The notes: generated by a model not told the origin, from the letters alone. 64,000 bases of DNA from Fibrobacter sp. UWT2 (GCF_900142545.1 NZ_FRBF01000004.1:124001-188000), one strand, 5' to 3'. Positions 1 through 9,503 are shown, counted from the stretch's first letter. Numbers and translations are program-made.

Positions 1-1482
1 GAGAGCCGGTACGGCGAGAATCACAATAGGAAGCGTCATGAAGAAGTCTTCGTGCACATGACCTTCAGCAACGGACTTGCAACGGGGCTTGCCGTGGAAG
101 GCGAGGAAGAACAGGCGGAACATGTAGAAGGTGGTGAGTCCGCTTGTGAGGAGTGCCAAGGCGAAGACCACGTAATGGTGCCCCTGGAATGCTGCCAAGA
201 TGATTTCGTCCTTCGAGAAGAATCCGGAGAAGGGCGGAATACCTGCGATTGCCAGCACGCAAATGAGGCTGCTCCAGTAGGTGAGCGGCATCTTCTTGCG
301 GAGTCCACCCATGGCGTCGAGGTCGTTGGTATGCACCTGGTGAATCAGGCTACCCGCAATCAAGAACAAGGCGCACTTAAAGAAGGCGTGCGTAAAGATG
401 TGGAAGGTGGAGGCTGTCCAACCGGTGGTAATCACGGCGTCGCCGATTTTGCAGGCGCCCAGTGCAAACATCATGTAGCCCAGCTGCGAAAGAGTAGAGT
501 AGGCGAGAATGCGCTTGATGTCCTTTTGCGTGCAGGCGATGACTGCGGCAAAGACCATCGTGAAGGCGCCCACCCACATAATCAGCGTGAGGGAGTTGCC
601 GCAAACGGCGAAGAAGGGGAAGAGTCTAGCAACTAGGTAAACACCGGCCACCACCATGGTGGCACTGTGAATGATCGAAGAAACCGGGGTCGGACCTTCC
701 ATAGCGTTCGGAAGCCAGATATGCATCGGGAACATGGCCGACTTGCCCCAGCCACCGGTAAAGATAAGAATGGAACCGAGAATGAGGGCGTCTGCCTTGG
801 TGACCACCATCAGGCCCAAATCAATAGTTTCTTTTCTGAAAACGGAAAGGGTAAGGCCGTTCAGGGCGAAGAAATCGAAGCTCTGTACCACATAGCTCAC
901 GATCACGATACCCAGCAAGAAGAAGCTGTCGGCAAAGCGGGTGAGAATGAAGGCTTGTTTCGATGCGCTCACGGCCGAGGGCTTATGGTACCAGAAACCG
1001 ATGAGGAGGTAACTGGAAACGCCCACCAGTTCCCAGAAGATGAACATCTGGAAGAGGTTGGTGGCGGCCACGAGGCCCAGCATGCTGAAGCTGAACAGCG
1101 AAAGAATCGAGAAGAATCGGCCGGCAGAGCGGTCGCCCTTCATGTAGCCGATACTGTAGATGTTCACCAAGAAAGAAATCACGGTGACCACCACAAGCAT
1201 CATGACGGACAGCGGGTCAATCAGGAGTCCGATTTTTGCGGCAAAATTTTCCGCAAAATTCAGGAATGGGAAGTCGAACAGAACCGCTTTCTGGGGGGCG
1301 AATGTAGAACTGAAGTAGTGGACTGCCACAATCAGGGCGGCAATCATTGCAATTCCGTTGCCGATGACAGCGAAGCCTGCGGCAGCCTTGTCCGATTTGC
1401 GGCCCAAGAAGAGTCCGTTTACCGCGAATACGAGAAGCGGCATCAAGAAAATCAAGTAGCTGATGGAAACGTCATTAATCAT
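1..1482 (-). CDS. nuoL: NADH-quinone oxidoreductase subunit L, 3' part missing
   Basis: Membrane antiporter-like subunit of complex I, thought to take part in proton pumping. The reading frame is open from an ATG at 1482 to the window edge and gives 494 residues of an expected 600-650, so the C-terminus lies outside. It starts MINDVSISYLIFLMPLL and contains the conserved core WELVGVSSYLLIGFW, the pump-lysine region ILIFTGGWGKSAMFPMHIWL, and the segment EGPTPVSSIIHSATMVVAG followed by LAYSTLSQLGYM, all hallmarks of NuoL. The start overlaps the end of nuoK by 8 bases, which implies translational coupling. It is the last visible gene of the nuo run; nuoM and nuoN would be expected just beyond base 1. 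Confidence 0.95.
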   Translation of the reverse strand, partial: MINDVSISYLIFLMPLLVFAVNGLFLGRKSDKAAAGFAVIGNGIAMIAALIVAVHYFSSTFAPQKAVLFDFPFLNFAENFAAKIGLLIDPLSVMMLVVVTVISFLVNIYSIGYMKGDRSAGRFFSILSLFSFSMLGLVAATNLFQMFIFWELVGVSSYLLIGFWYHKPSAVSASKQAFILTRFADSFFLLGIVIVSYVVQSFDFFALNGLTLSVFRKETIDLGLMVVTKADALILGSILIFTGGWGKSAMFPMHIWLPNAMEGPTPVSSIIHSATMVVAGVYLVARLFPFFAVCGNSLTLIMWVGAFTMVFAAVIACTQKDIKRILAYSTLSQLGYMMFALGACKIGDAVITTGWTASTFHIFTHAFFKCALFLIAGSLIHQVHTNDLDAMGGLRKKMPLTYWSSLICVLAIAGIPPFSGFFSKDEIILAAFQGHHYVVFALALLTSGLTTFYMFRLFFLAFHGKPRCKSVAEGHVHEDFFMTLPIVILAVPAL

Positions 1483-1780
1483 GGAGGTCCCTCAACTGTT
1501 CAACGTCCAGACTCTTGTAGCGACGATACATCGACACGATAATGGCGAGTGCAATCGCCATTTCGCAGGCGGTCACTGCAATCACGAAAATGCTGAAGAG
1601 CGCACCTGCAGTAGAGTCTTTTGCGCTAAAGTAAGCAAAAGAAATAAAGTTGATGTTGGCGGCGTTCAGCATGAGTTCAATAGAAATCAGCATGCCGATC
1701 AAGTGGCGGCGACGCATAAGGCCCCAGACGCCAATGCCGAACAGCAAAAACGCAAGAATAAGACAATTCATCAAAGTCAT
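1475..1780 (-). CDS. nuoK: NADH-quinone oxidoreductase subunit K
   Basis: Small membrane subunit of complex I, 101 residues, the usual family length. Three transmembrane segments are evident (about residues 4-22, 28-50 and 60-85), with the family feature LIGMLISIELMLNAANINF carrying the conserved membrane glutamate, and a second acidic position in TACEMAIALAI. It overlaps nuoJ by 4 bases at its start and nuoL by 8 bases at its end. The role is inferred from family membership: part of the proton-translocating arm between NuoJ/NuoA and the antiporter subunits. Confidence 0.95.
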   Translation of the reverse strand: MTLMNCLILAFLLFGIGVWGLMRRRHLIGMLISIELMLNAANINFISFAYFSAKDSTAGALFSIFVIAVTACEMAIALAIIVSMYRRYKSLDVEQLRDLHD

Positions 1781-2355
1781 TTTTCTTCGTCCTCCTTCCC
1801 TTTACGGGCGATAGTGATGGCGCATATTAGAGTCATCAACAGGAGAATACTTACTACTTCAAAAGGAATTACGAAGCCGTCGGGACCGTAACCCAAAAGC
1901 CTGAGAGCAAAAGCCTTCAGGGAGGCGTAGCCTTCGGGAGCAGCCACAGCGCTGGTCGAAAGAGCTTCGATGGGCAAGAGGCACTTGACCATGACCAGGG
2001 TGAAAATGATGGAAAGGGCGAAAGCCGCAAACACTCGCGGAATTTTCACGGCGAAGGCATCTTCGCCGAGGCGGCTTGTGAGTAGGATCGTGAATACCAC
2101 GAAAATCACCACGCCGCCCACATAGACCATCACCTGTGCCAAAGCCGTAAATTCAGCGTGCAGCAGCAAGTAAAGGATGGCGGTTCCCACAAAGGAGAAA
2201 ATCAGGAACACGGCACTCTGCAGAATGTTCTTGACGGCTACCGTGCAGACGGCGGTCACCAACATAAAGAGTGCGACTACATAAAATGCAAGATCCATGC
2301 CGCCGGTGGGGAAGGCAAGGTTCTGGGGAATTAAACCGGAAAGCGTTGCAAGCAT
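1777..2355 (-). CDS. nuoJ: NADH-quinone oxidoreductase subunit J
   Basis: Membrane subunit of complex I, 192 residues with five predicted hydrophobic helices. The NuoJ signature ALAQVMVYVGGVVIFVVFTI is present near residues 70-90, which in known structures forms the pi-bulge helix that moves during turnover. The ATG at 2355 shares one base with the stop codon of nuoI (TAATG), and the end overlaps nuoK by 4 bases, so expression is probably tightly coupled. The C-terminus (ARKGKEDEEK) is charged and cytoplasmic. Confidence 0.94.
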   Translation of the reverse strand: MLATLSGLIPQNLAFPTGGMDLAFYVVALFMLVTAVCTVAVKNILQSAVFLIFSFVGTAILYLLLHAEFTALAQVMVYVGGVVIFVVFTILLTSRLGEDAFAVKIPRVFAAFALSIIFTLVMVKCLLPIEALSTSAVAAPEGYASLKAFALRLLGYGPDGFVIPFEVVSILLLMTLICAITIARKGKEDEEK

Positions 2356-2828
2356 TAGCCTTGGCCCTCCTTCTTGTTAAGAATCATTTCGAGCGTATTC
2401 GGATCGGTCGTGGCGACTTCGAACGCCTGACTCATACGGATGGCACCGAAGGGACATGCCTCTACGCAAAGGCCGCACTGGGTGCAGCTGGCAAAGTGAT
2501 AAACGTAGCGGCCCAGCACCTTCTTGCCTGCGATGTTCTTGGTCGAAAGCACGTTGATGGAGGCGTTGGGGCATGCACGTTCGCACATGCCGCAGGCGGT
2601 GCAGTGGTTGTTGCCGTCGGCGTCTTCGATCATTTCGAGACGGCCACGGTAACGCTCGTGCATCTTGAGGGTCTTCTTGTTCTCGGGGTATTGTTCCGTC
2701 ACAATGCGCCGAGGATCAAAAAAGTACTTTAACGATACGGATAAACCGCAGATAAGGCTCCACGGACCCGTAATGCAGCGCTTCAGGTAGCGCTTGATGT
2801 ATCGACGTGTTGAAATTCGTTCTTGCAT
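2355..2828 (-). CDS. nuoI: NADH-quinone oxidoreductase subunit I (2x 4Fe-4S ferredoxin)
   Basis: Ferredoxin-like subunit carrying two 4Fe-4S clusters that pass electrons towards NuoB. Two full CxxCxxCxxxCP motifs are visible: CTACGMCERACPN at about residues 76-88 and CTQCGLCVEACPF at about 115-127. The 157-residue length is normal. A basic amphipathic N-terminus (RRYIKRYLKRCITG) fits docking to the membrane arm. The gene lies 1 base downstream of nuoH and shares one base with nuoJ. Confidence 0.95.
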   Translation of the reverse strand: MQERISTRRYIKRYLKRCITGPWSLICGLSVSLKYFFDPRRIVTEQYPENKKTLKMHERYRGRLEMIEDADGNNHCTACGMCERACPNASINVLSTKNIAGKKVLGRYVYHFASCTQCGLCVEACPFGAIRMSQAFEVATTDPNTLEMILNKKEGQG

Positions 2829-2829
2829 A

Positions 2830-3948
2830 TTAGACCAAAATCATGTAAATTGCGCCGGCGGCCAATAGAACCAGGTTTACCGGCAAAAGGAACTTCCATT
2901 CAAAGGCCATGAGCTGGTCGACACGCGGGCGGACAAAGGTCCAACGAACCATCATGTAGCACCAAATCATAAAGTAAATCTTCGCGAAGAACCATACGAA
3001 GCCGGGAACCATCTGCAGGTAAGTGTCGATTGCTTCGACGCCGATACAGGGGGCATGGAAACCACCCAAGAAACAGGTGGCGGCCAAAGCCGAGTTCGTG
3101 ACCAGCGCAATGTATTCAGCCAGGTAGAACATGGCGAACGGAGTGCCGTTGTATTCCGTGTGGTAGCCGCCGGTGAGTTCCTGTTCTGCTTCGGCGATGT
3201 CGAAGGGAGCGCGGTTCATTTCGGCGGTACTAGAAATAAAGAACAGAATAAAGGCGATGAATCCGATGACCGGAATCTTGAAGATAAACCAGTCAAGAAC
3301 GGTACCAGACTGGCTCATGGTAATGTCCATCAGGTTCGTGGAACCGGAAACCATGACGACGAACAAGAGGATCATGGCGAAAGAAATTTCGTAGCTGATC
3401 ATCTGGGCGCCGCTACGGAGTGCGCCGAGCAGGGAATACTTGTTGTTACTGCTCCAGCCGCCGAGCAAAATGCCCAGCACGCCGAAACCGTTCACGGCGA
3501 TAATCATCGGGATGCCCATATCGATGTCGGCAACCACCAGGTTCTTGTCAAAGGGAATCAGGGCGCAGACGATAAACGGAGCGATGAGCACGATGAGCGG
3601 AGCTACGTAGAACATCAGCTTGTCGGCGCCACTGGGGGAGTAGACTTCCTTGAAGAGCATCTTGATCACGTCGGCGATGGTCTGCAGTGTACCATGCCAA
3701 CCGAGGCGCATGGGGCCCAAACGGCATTGCACGTGGGCGCAAACCTTGCGTTCCATGTAGATAAGAATGGGGGCGGAGCCGATGTTTACGGCACAAACGG
3801 CTACGATACAAATCAGGGCGTTCACGAGGAATGCGGTGATGCTATCGAGAGTTGCGTTGTGCAAAGCATCCGGCAAGTATGCCGTGAGTTTTGGAACCCA
3901 GCTGCGAACAAAGTCGCCAATCGGATGTGTTACAGAAGGTACAAACAT
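2830..3948 (-). CDS. nuoH: NADH-quinone oxidoreductase subunit H
   Basis: Membrane subunit that forms the quinone-binding chamber with NuoB and NuoD. 372 residues with about eight hydrophobic helices. Family motifs include MERKVCAHVQCRLGPMRLG after the first helix and the acidic loop AEMNRAPFDIAEAEQELTGG, plus the final RWTFVRPRVDQLMAFEWKF. The residues between the MERK and GP segments read VCAHVQC rather than the common VLAWMQ, a mild divergence. It follows nuoD by 3 bases; in 14-gene clusters nuoE, F and G lie in this position and they are absent here. Confidence 0.95.
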   Translation of the reverse strand: MFVPSVTHPIGDFVRSWVPKLTAYLPDALHNATLDSITAFLVNALICIVAVCAVNIGSAPILIYMERKVCAHVQCRLGPMRLGWHGTLQTIADVIKMLFKEVYSPSGADKLMFYVAPLIVLIAPFIVCALIPFDKNLVVADIDMGIPMIIAVNGFGVLGILLGGWSSNNKYSLLGALRSGAQMISYEISFAMILLFVVMVSGSTNLMDITMSQSGTVLDWFIFKIPVIGFIAFILFFISSTAEMNRAPFDIAEAEQELTGGYHTEYNGTPFAMFYLAEYIALVTNSALAATCFLGGFHAPCIGVEAIDTYLQMVPGFVWFFAKIYFMIWCYMMVRWTFVRPRVDQLMAFEWKFLLPVNLVLLAAGAIYMILV

Positions 3949-3951
3949 AAA

Positions 3952-5091
3952 TTACCTGTCAATCTCTGGAATCACGGGGTCAAGCGTAGCCATAATGGTC
4001 ACGAGGTCCGAAATCTTGTGACCCTGGGCCATCTTGTTGAGGGCCGCAATGTGGGGGAAGCTAGGACCGCGTGTGTGGATGCGGTAAGGCTTTTCGCCGG
4101 TGGTCGCTGCGACTACGTAAGTTGCATAGAGCCCCTTGGCCGTTTCGATTTCGCTGTAGTAGCGACCCACGGGCAGACGCACGGGCTTTTCTTTGCTGCG
4201 CCACGGACCGTCTTTCGGGAATTTCTCGATGCACTGGTACAGGATTCGCATGGACTCGTGGATTTCGGCGATACGGACGGTGTAGCGGTCGTAGCAGTCG
4301 CCGGTGTAGGTCACGGGAACGTCAAATTGTAGCTGGTCGTAAATGCTGTAGGGGTTTGCCTTACGGACGTCGAAGTCGACGCCGCTGGCACGAAGGACCG
4401 GGCCGGAGCATCCGTAAGCGATGGCGTCTTCGGCGGAGAGAATGCCGATGCCCTTGCTACGTTCGAGCACGATGATGTTCTTCGAAAGGAATCTTTCGTA
4501 GTCCTTCATTGCGCCTTCCAAGTGCTTGAGGAATGCCTTTACGCGGTCGATAAAGTTTTCGGGAACGTCAAAGCGGCTGCCACCCGGTCTAAAGAAATTG
4601 GTGGTGAGGCGCGATCCGGTGACTTCTTCCAGAATGTCATGGATCATTTCGCGTTCCTTGAAGCCGAACAGCAAACAGGTTTGGCCGCCCAGGTCGCCGC
4701 CGAAGCAGCCGAAGAACACCAGGTGGCTGGCAATACGGCCGAGTTCCGAGAGCATAACGCGAATGTATTCGCCCTTTTCGGGAACGCCCACGTTCATGCC
4801 CTTTTCAAGAGCGATGACGACGCCCAGGTTGTTCTGAATGGCCGTCAAATAGTCCTGACGGTCAGACATCGCAATGTACTGGAGGTAGCTCATGGATTCC
4901 GCTTGCTTTTCCATACCGCGGTGGATGTAGCCAAAGTGCGGCACCACTTCCACGATGGTTTCGCCGTCCATGCGGAGGGCGAGACGCAAAGCACCGTGGG
5001 TACTCGGGTGCTGCGGACCCATGTTGATGAAAAATTCTTCGGTATTGGTTTCGCGGGTAATCTTGAATCCCGGGGGAAGTCTCGTTGCCAT
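3952..5091 (-). CDS. nuoD: NADH-quinone oxidoreductase subunit D (49 kDa)
   Basis: Peripheral-arm subunit related to NiFe-hydrogenase large subunits, lining the quinone site. 379 residues. The typical start NMGPQHPSTHGALRLALRMDGE holds the His-Pro-Ser-Thr-His quinone-site loop, followed by PHFGYIHRGMEKQAE and DRQDYLTA. The C-terminal region has ETAKGLYATYVVA and ending DPVIPEIDR, where most homologues end DPVxGExDR. The start codon overlaps the stop of nuoBC by one base (TAATG). Unlike Bacteroidota complexes with a NuoCD fusion, D is separate here. Confidence 0.95.
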   Translation of the reverse strand: MATRLPPGFKITRETNTEEFFINMGPQHPSTHGALRLALRMDGETIVEVVPHFGYIHRGMEKQAESMSYLQYIAMSDRQDYLTAIQNNLGVVIALEKGMNVGVPEKGEYIRVMLSELGRIASHLVFFGCFGGDLGGQTCLLFGFKEREMIHDILEEVTGSRLTTNFFRPGGSRFDVPENFIDRVKAFLKHLEGAMKDYERFLSKNIIVLERSKGIGILSAEDAIAYGCSGPVLRASGVDFDVRKANPYSIYDQLQFDVPVTYTGDCYDRYTVRIAEIHESMRILYQCIEKFPKDGPWRSKEKPVRLPVGRYYSEIETAKGLYATYVVAATTGEKPYRIHTRGPSFPHIAALNKMAQGHKISDLVTIMATLDPVIPEIDR

Positions 5092-6350
5092 TATACGGGC
5101 CTCCTGATGATTTCGGGATGAGTAAAGTCTTTACGCAAGGGGTAACCTACAAAATCCTTGTCCAAGAAGATGCGGCGCAGGTCGGGGTGACCTTCAAAGT
5201 CAATGCCGAACATGTCGTAGACTTCGCGTTCCTTGACTTCGGCACCCGGGTACAGGTGACTGATGGTCGGGACCTTGCCGAGTAGCGATGTCGGACGCTT
5301 ATCTTCGGGGATGTCAAAGTTTTTCTTGATTTGCACGCAGAAGAAAATCTTGTGGCCTTTTTCGATGCTGCGGAGCTGCGTCACCATGTCAAAGTGGTCG
5401 TCGTAGTCAATGGCGGTCACGTCGATCAGGTAGTTCATCTTGAACTCAGGATCGTTCTTCACGTATTCCACAGCGGGTAGGTAATCTTCCACATTAATCA
5501 TCACTTCTAGCGGACGATCAGCCGGCATAGCGGCAACTACGTCTTCGATGGGGTCTTCGCTGTGCGTGTGCACGGTGATGTTCGGGAATTTCGCCTTGAG
5601 CTTCTTGTAGATGTCAAGCTGGCTTAAGCCGAAACGCTTGCAGGCGACTCGTTCCACTTCGGGGAAGTCTTCCTTTTTCACACGTACAGGCTTGAAGCTG
5701 CTCTTGTAATCCGGATTTTCTTCCTTGAATTTGGCGCGGGCTTCGGCCATTTCCTCGTCCTTGATGCGTTCAAGGGCTGCCCAAGCCTTTGCGGCTTCGC
5801 GGTAACGGTCCATGGTGGACACGTTGCGGATTTCGCCTTCGTGCCAAGGGTCGCGACACGTTTCCTTGAGGATTTTTTCACGCAGCGTAAGGAGACCGTG
5901 GAACAAGGCTTCGGGGCGAGGCGGGCAACCGGGAACGAATACGTCGACCGGAATCAGGTTCTGCGCCCCGCGCACCACAGCGTAGTTGTCGTAAATGAAG
6001 GGGCCACCGCTGATGGTGCAGGCGCCCATCGCAAGAACGTACTTGGGACCCGGCATCTGTTCCCAGAGCATCTGGAGAGCGGGCGCCATACGGCGGGTAA
6101 TGGTTCCTGCGATAATGAAAAGGTCCGCCTGGCGGGGCGAAGCGCGGAACACTTCGGAGCCAAAGCGGGCAATATCGTAGCGGGCCATGGAGCTCGACAT
6201 CATTTCGATGGCGCAGCAGCTGGTGCCGTAAGTAAGGGGCCAAATGGAGTTTGCTCGAGCCCAGTTGACAACGTAGTCAATCGCGTTGACGACGTACTTT
6301 CCACCGGGTATCGGGTCTAAAATCTTAGGGGCTAAGTTTATAATTCCCAT
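5091..6350 (-). CDS. nuoBC: Fused NADH-quinone oxidoreductase subunits B and C
   Basis: One 419-residue chain with NuoB at residues about 1-170 and NuoC (30 kDa subunit) at about 235-419. The NuoB half binds cluster N2: TSCCAIEM provides the paired cysteines, GACTISGG the third and [10 protein letters not shown] the fourth. The NuoC half has the family region [29 protein letters not shown], cited here by its ends: EREVYDMFG and GYPLRKDF. A lysine/glutamate-rich linker (about 170-235) joins them. I chose ATG at 6350, 5 bases upstream of the nuoA stop; a start at 6395 would run 41 bases into nuoA and adds an atypical leader. B-C fusion is much rarer than C-D fusion. Confidence 0.93.
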   Translation of the reverse strand: MGIINLAPKILDPIPGGKYVVNAIDYVVNWARANSIWPLTYGTSCCAIEMMSSSMARYDIARFGSEVFRASPRQADLFIIAGTITRRMAPALQMLWEQMPGPKYVLAMGACTISGGPFIYDNYAVVRGAQNLIPVDVFVPGCPPRPEALFHGLLTLREKILKETCRDPWHEGEIRNVSTMDRYREAAKAWAALERIKDEEMAEARAKFKEENPDYKSSFKPVRVKKEDFPEVERVACKRFGLSQLDIYKKLKAKFPNITVHTHSEDPIEDVVAAMPADRPLEVMINVEDYLPAVEYVKNDPEFKMNYLIDVTAIDYDDHFDMVTQLRSIEKGHKIFFCVQIKKNFDIPEDKRPTSLLGKVPTISHLYPGAEVKEREVYDMFGIDFEGHPDLRRIFLDKDFVGYPLRKDFTHPEIIRRPV

Positions 6351-6354
6351 CGTG

Positions 6355-6735
6355 TTATTCCCACTTGAGGATGCCTTTCTTCCAGGCGTATGCAAGTCCC
6401 GAAACGAGAATTGCCATGAAGATCACTAAGTCAATGACGACGATCGTCGGCGAGAGGGGAGAATTCCCGGCCATGATTTCCTTGTAGTTCGCCAGAACGG
6501 GGAACAGGAAAAGGGTTTCGATGTCGAACACTAAGAACAAAAGCGCAAAAAGGTAGTAACCCACCTTGAACTGGATTCGCGCATTGCCGATGGTTTCCAT
6601 ACCGCATTCGTAGGGCGCCATCTTGTTCTTGGTGTTCTTGGTGCGGTAACCCAGCAGAAGCCCTGTAACGGTAGCCGCTGCCGCGATAAACGCGCCCAGG
6701 AAAAGGAAGATTGAAAGGATGATGTACTCTGACAT
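6355..6735 (-). CDS. nuoA: NADH-quinone oxidoreductase subunit A
   Basis: Small membrane subunit of complex I, 126 residues with three transmembrane helices. The NuoA loop [17 protein letters not shown] contains the conserved cysteine of the quinone-site lid, and helix two carries [16 protein letters not shown] with the buried acidic pair. First gene of the nuo block on this strand. It begins 27 bases after the end of an unknown gene that itself overlaps the Rel/SpoT gene, so a shared transcript is possible; no terminator is visible in the 27-base gap. Confidence 0.95.
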   Translation of the reverse strand: MSEYIILSIFLFLGAFIAAAATVTGLLLGYRTKNTKNKMAPYECGMETIGNARIQFKVGYYLFALLFLVFDIETLFLFPVLANYKEIMAGNSPLSPTIVVIDLVIFMAILVSGLAYAWKKGILKWE

Positions 6736-6762
6736 TTCTTGTGTCTCTTGTCTTTCTCTCGT

Positions 6763-7356
6763 TTAGTAAAAGTTCTGTAGCTCCTGAACCGTTCCAAACA
6801 GCGTGTTGCCTATTTGGAATCGGTCCAGCACGTGCCGCAACAAGTCCTTGAATTCGTCCAAGGTGGCGGCGTTCATTTCGTTCAGCTTTTCTTGAATGGC
6901 GTTCACGTAACCCGAGGCCACAGGCTTGGTCTTGAGGTCTTGCATTTCGCCAGCCCAGCGCTGCACCATTTGGTCGGTTTCGATTCGGGCAATCACGTAA
7001 CGTGTGGTAGATAGTAGCTCTTGCAAAAAGTGAACCAGGAAGATTTCTTCTTGCAATATACCCCAACGCTTGTCCTTGGAATACATGGCCTTGTTTTCGG
7101 CCTTGCCATAGAAAATGGCAGCCTGAGCGTATTCCAGACAGGTCATGATCAATCTTTCGTAGCGCTTGATTTCTTTGCTCAAATTCTGGAACCAGATGGT
7201 GTCCGCCACGGAATTTTTCTCGGTCCGCTCAGCGACTTCGTTAGGGAAAATGGCCCTGAACGCATAGTACACTTCTTCGTAGTAACGGTTGCGCATTCTG
7301 CAGTTGAAGGCGCGGTTCTTTAAAGTGTAGTCGCTGTGGTGGAGCTTTGAAATCAT
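6763..7356 (-). CDS. Unknown protein between rel and nuo
   Basis: 197 residues, not recognised. The sequence looks almost wholly alpha-helical, without signal peptide or membrane segment, rich in Tyr, Arg and Glu (for example RMRNRYYEEVYYAF near residue 20 and YERLIMTCLEYAQAAIF near 65). No metal-binding or nucleotide-binding motif can be seen. Its ATG overlaps the end of the rel gene (4 bases) and it ends 27 bases before nuoA. The context suggests co-transcription with one or both, but gives no function. It is a real gene rather than a shadow: the opposite frames here are short and the overlap geometry matches that of its neighbours. Confidence 0.75.
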   Translation of the reverse strand: MISKLHHSDYTLKNRAFNCRMRNRYYEEVYYAFRAIFPNEVAERTEKNSVADTIWFQNLSKEIKRYERLIMTCLEYAQAAIFYGKAENKAMYSKDKRWGILQEEIFLVHFLQELLSTTRYVIARIETDQMVQRWAGEMQDLKTKPVASGYVNAIQEKLNEMNAATLDEFKDLLRHVLDRFQIGNTLFGTVQELQNFY

Positions 7357-9503
7357 GATTTTACCACCTGCTTAACGCCAGCAATGTTCTTGATAGCGGT
7401 AATGATTGAATCTACTTGTTCCTTGCGGAATGCCTTGAACACCAGTTTGATTCGTCCCGAATAATGTTGGCTTGCTGCTGAAATTCGTTCCAGAAATACG
7501 TTTGCCCGTTTGAGTTCCTGCAACACATCGAAGGTCATGTTCTTGCGGTTTTCCGTTTCGATGGTCAGGTGGGTCTCGAAGGAATGCTTGATGTCTTCGC
7601 TCCATTCCACGGCAATGCGTTGTTCCATGGGCAGGTTCTTAAGCTGCGGACAGTCGGCATTGTGGACTTCGATACCGATCTTCGGACGCAAGACGCCCAT
7701 GACCGGATCGCCCGGAATCGGGCTACAGCACTTGGCGAAGTGGACCACCAAACTGGTTTCCTGGCCGATTTGCAGAGGCATTTCGTCTCTGCGGTCAGCC
7801 TTCAGGTCCTTGTTGAACATGGGGAAGAACCGGAGGGAATTTGATTCCTTCTGTGTGGTTTCGCCACCGTTCAAGAAACGCTGGATGTCCGACAGAGGCA
7901 GTTCGCCCTGCCCCAGTCGTTCGTAAAAGTCGTCCAGGGTGGGGGTGCCAAAGTACTTGCAGATAGACTCTTCGGAAGGACGCTTGTCCTTTTCGATTTT
8001 CTGAAGTCGGAGTTCGCGAACCCAAATTTCTTTACCCAGGTCGAGAGCCTGTTTCATAATGCTGGTTTTCATCCAGCGGCGCAGTTCCTGCTTGGCCTTC
8101 ACGGTCTTTACCATGTCCAGCCATTCGGGGCTGGGTTCCTGGTTCGGGCTCTTGAGCACCTGGATGGTAGCTCCATGTTCGATTACCGTGTCCAGATTCA
8201 CCACTTCGTCGTTGATTTTTGCGCCAATGCAGTGCAGGCCCAGTTCGGTGTGGACGGCAAATGCAAAGTCCAAGACGATGGAGCCTTGAGGCAGTTCAAT
8301 AGAGGTTCCCTTAGGGGTAAATACCGTCATGCCCGAAGGTTTCAGGTCCACCTTCAAGAAGTCGAGGTATTCCTTGGAGTCGGAAATTTCCGATTGGAGC
8401 TTCACCATGTGGTTCAGCCATTCCAGTTCTTCGCCTTCGTGCTGGGTTTCCATTTTATAGGCCCAGTGGGCGGCGAATCCCTTTTCGGCGGTCAGGTCCA
8501 TGTCCTTGGTACGGATTTGGACTTCCACCATCTTGTTTTCGGGACCGATCACCGTGGTGTGAATGCTCTGGTAAAGGTTCGGCTTCGGAGTCGCGATGTA
8601 GTCTTTGAAGCGGCTCTGCAGGGGCGTCCACAGGTTGTGGACGTAGCCCAAGGCCAAATAGCATTCGGGAATGGTGTCGACGATAATGCGAATGGCGAAA
8701 ATATCGAAGATGTCTTCGAACTGGCACCCTCGGCTGAGCATCTTGTTGTAGATGCTGTAAATGTTCTTGGTGCGGCCCTGGATCGTACAGTCAAAATCTT
8801 CCAGTGCCATCTTGATTTGCAACGGTCCAATCACCGACTGGATGTACTTTTCGCGGGATTCCTTGTTTTCGATAAGGAGGTCCACCAGCTTTTGGTATTC
8901 ATCGGGATTCACGTACTTGAAGCTTAAATCTTCAAGTTCGTTTTTCAGCTTGTAAAGACCGAATCGATGGGTAAGCGGAATGTAAATGTCCAGGGTTTCC
9001 TGGGCAATCAATTGCCTTTTTTCGGGTTTCATGTATCGCATGGTGCGCATGTTGTGGATGCGGTCTGCGATTTTAATCATGATAACCCGGGGGTCTTTGG
9101 CCATGGCCGTAATCAGTTTACGGTAGGTTTCCGCTTTTTGGGCTGTTTTGCTTGATTCTTGGGCGGCAGTAATCTTAGTGACGGCATCCACCATGAAGGC
9201 GGTGTCGTTTCCAAATTTTTCTGCGATTTCTTCGAGGGAATGGTCGGTATCTTCGACCACGTCATGGAGCAGCCCTGCCAAGACCGTGGATTGGTCCTGT
9301 TTGAGGTCAGCAAGGATTTTTGCCACTTCGTAAGGGTGCTCGGTATAGGGCATGCCGCTCTTGCGGTATTGACCTTCATGAGCCTCGGCGATAAAGGCAA
9401 CAGCCTTTTCTAGAATCCCACGATCAAGGTTGGGATTCTTCTTTAAAAGCACGTCTACAATGTGCGTTTGGTTCGATGTGAGGCTCGCTTGTAACATCAC
9501 CAT
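7353..9503 (-). CDS. rel: Bifunctional (p)ppGpp synthetase/hydrolase, Rel/SpoT family
   Basis: Stringent-response enzyme that makes and degrades (p)ppGpp, cytosolic. 716 residues in the full long-RSH layout: HD hydrolase (about 30-180) with H56, H80-D81 (LLHDVVEDT) and KIADRIHNMRTM intact; synthetase (about 235-350) with DIFAIRIIV, SRFKDYIA, KPNLYQSIHTTV and EVQIRT; TGS domain from about 395 (VFTPKGTSIELPQGS); a zinc-finger/CC-type segment with AKCCSPIPGDPVMG at about 615; and a C-terminal ACT domain. Hydrolase motifs being intact argues for a bifunctional enzyme. ATG at 9503 and ATG at 9497 are both possible starts; neither has a well-spaced Shine-Dalgarno sequence. The stop overlaps the next gene. 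Confidence 0.93.
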   Translation of the reverse strand: MVMLQASLTSNQTHIVDVLLKKNPNLDRGILEKAVAFIAEAHEGQYRKSGMPYTEHPYEVAKILADLKQDQSTVLAGLLHDVVEDTDHSLEEIAEKFGNDTAFMVDAVTKITAAQESSKTAQKAETYRKLITAMAKDPRVIMIKIADRIHNMRTMRYMKPEKRQLIAQETLDIYIPLTHRFGLYKLKNELEDLSFKYVNPDEYQKLVDLLIENKESREKYIQSVIGPLQIKMALEDFDCTIQGRTKNIYSIYNKMLSRGCQFEDIFDIFAIRIIVDTIPECYLALGYVHNLWTPLQSRFKDYIATPKPNLYQSIHTTVIGPENKMVEVQIRTKDMDLTAEKGFAAHWAYKMETQHEGEELEWLNHMVKLQSEISDSKEYLDFLKVDLKPSGMTVFTPKGTSIELPQGSIVLDFAFAVHTELGLHCIGAKINDEVVNLDTVIEHGATIQVLKSPNQEPSPEWLDMVKTVKAKQELRRWMKTSIMKQALDLGKEIWVRELRLQKIEKDKRPSEESICKYFGTPTLDDFYERLGQGELPLSDIQRFLNGGETTQKESNSLRFFPMFNKDLKADRRDEMPLQIGQETSLVVHFAKCCSPIPGDPVMGVLRPKIGIEVHNADCPQLKNLPMEQRIAVEWSEDIKHSFETHLTIETENRKNMTFDVLQELKRANVFLERISAASQHYSGRIKLVFKAFRKEQVDSIITAIKNIAGVKQVVKS

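Noticed and set aside
7353-9503. Monofunctional RelA
   Set aside because: The HD hydrolase motifs (H56, HD at 80-81, ED at 84-85) are intact, which points to a bifunctional enzyme.
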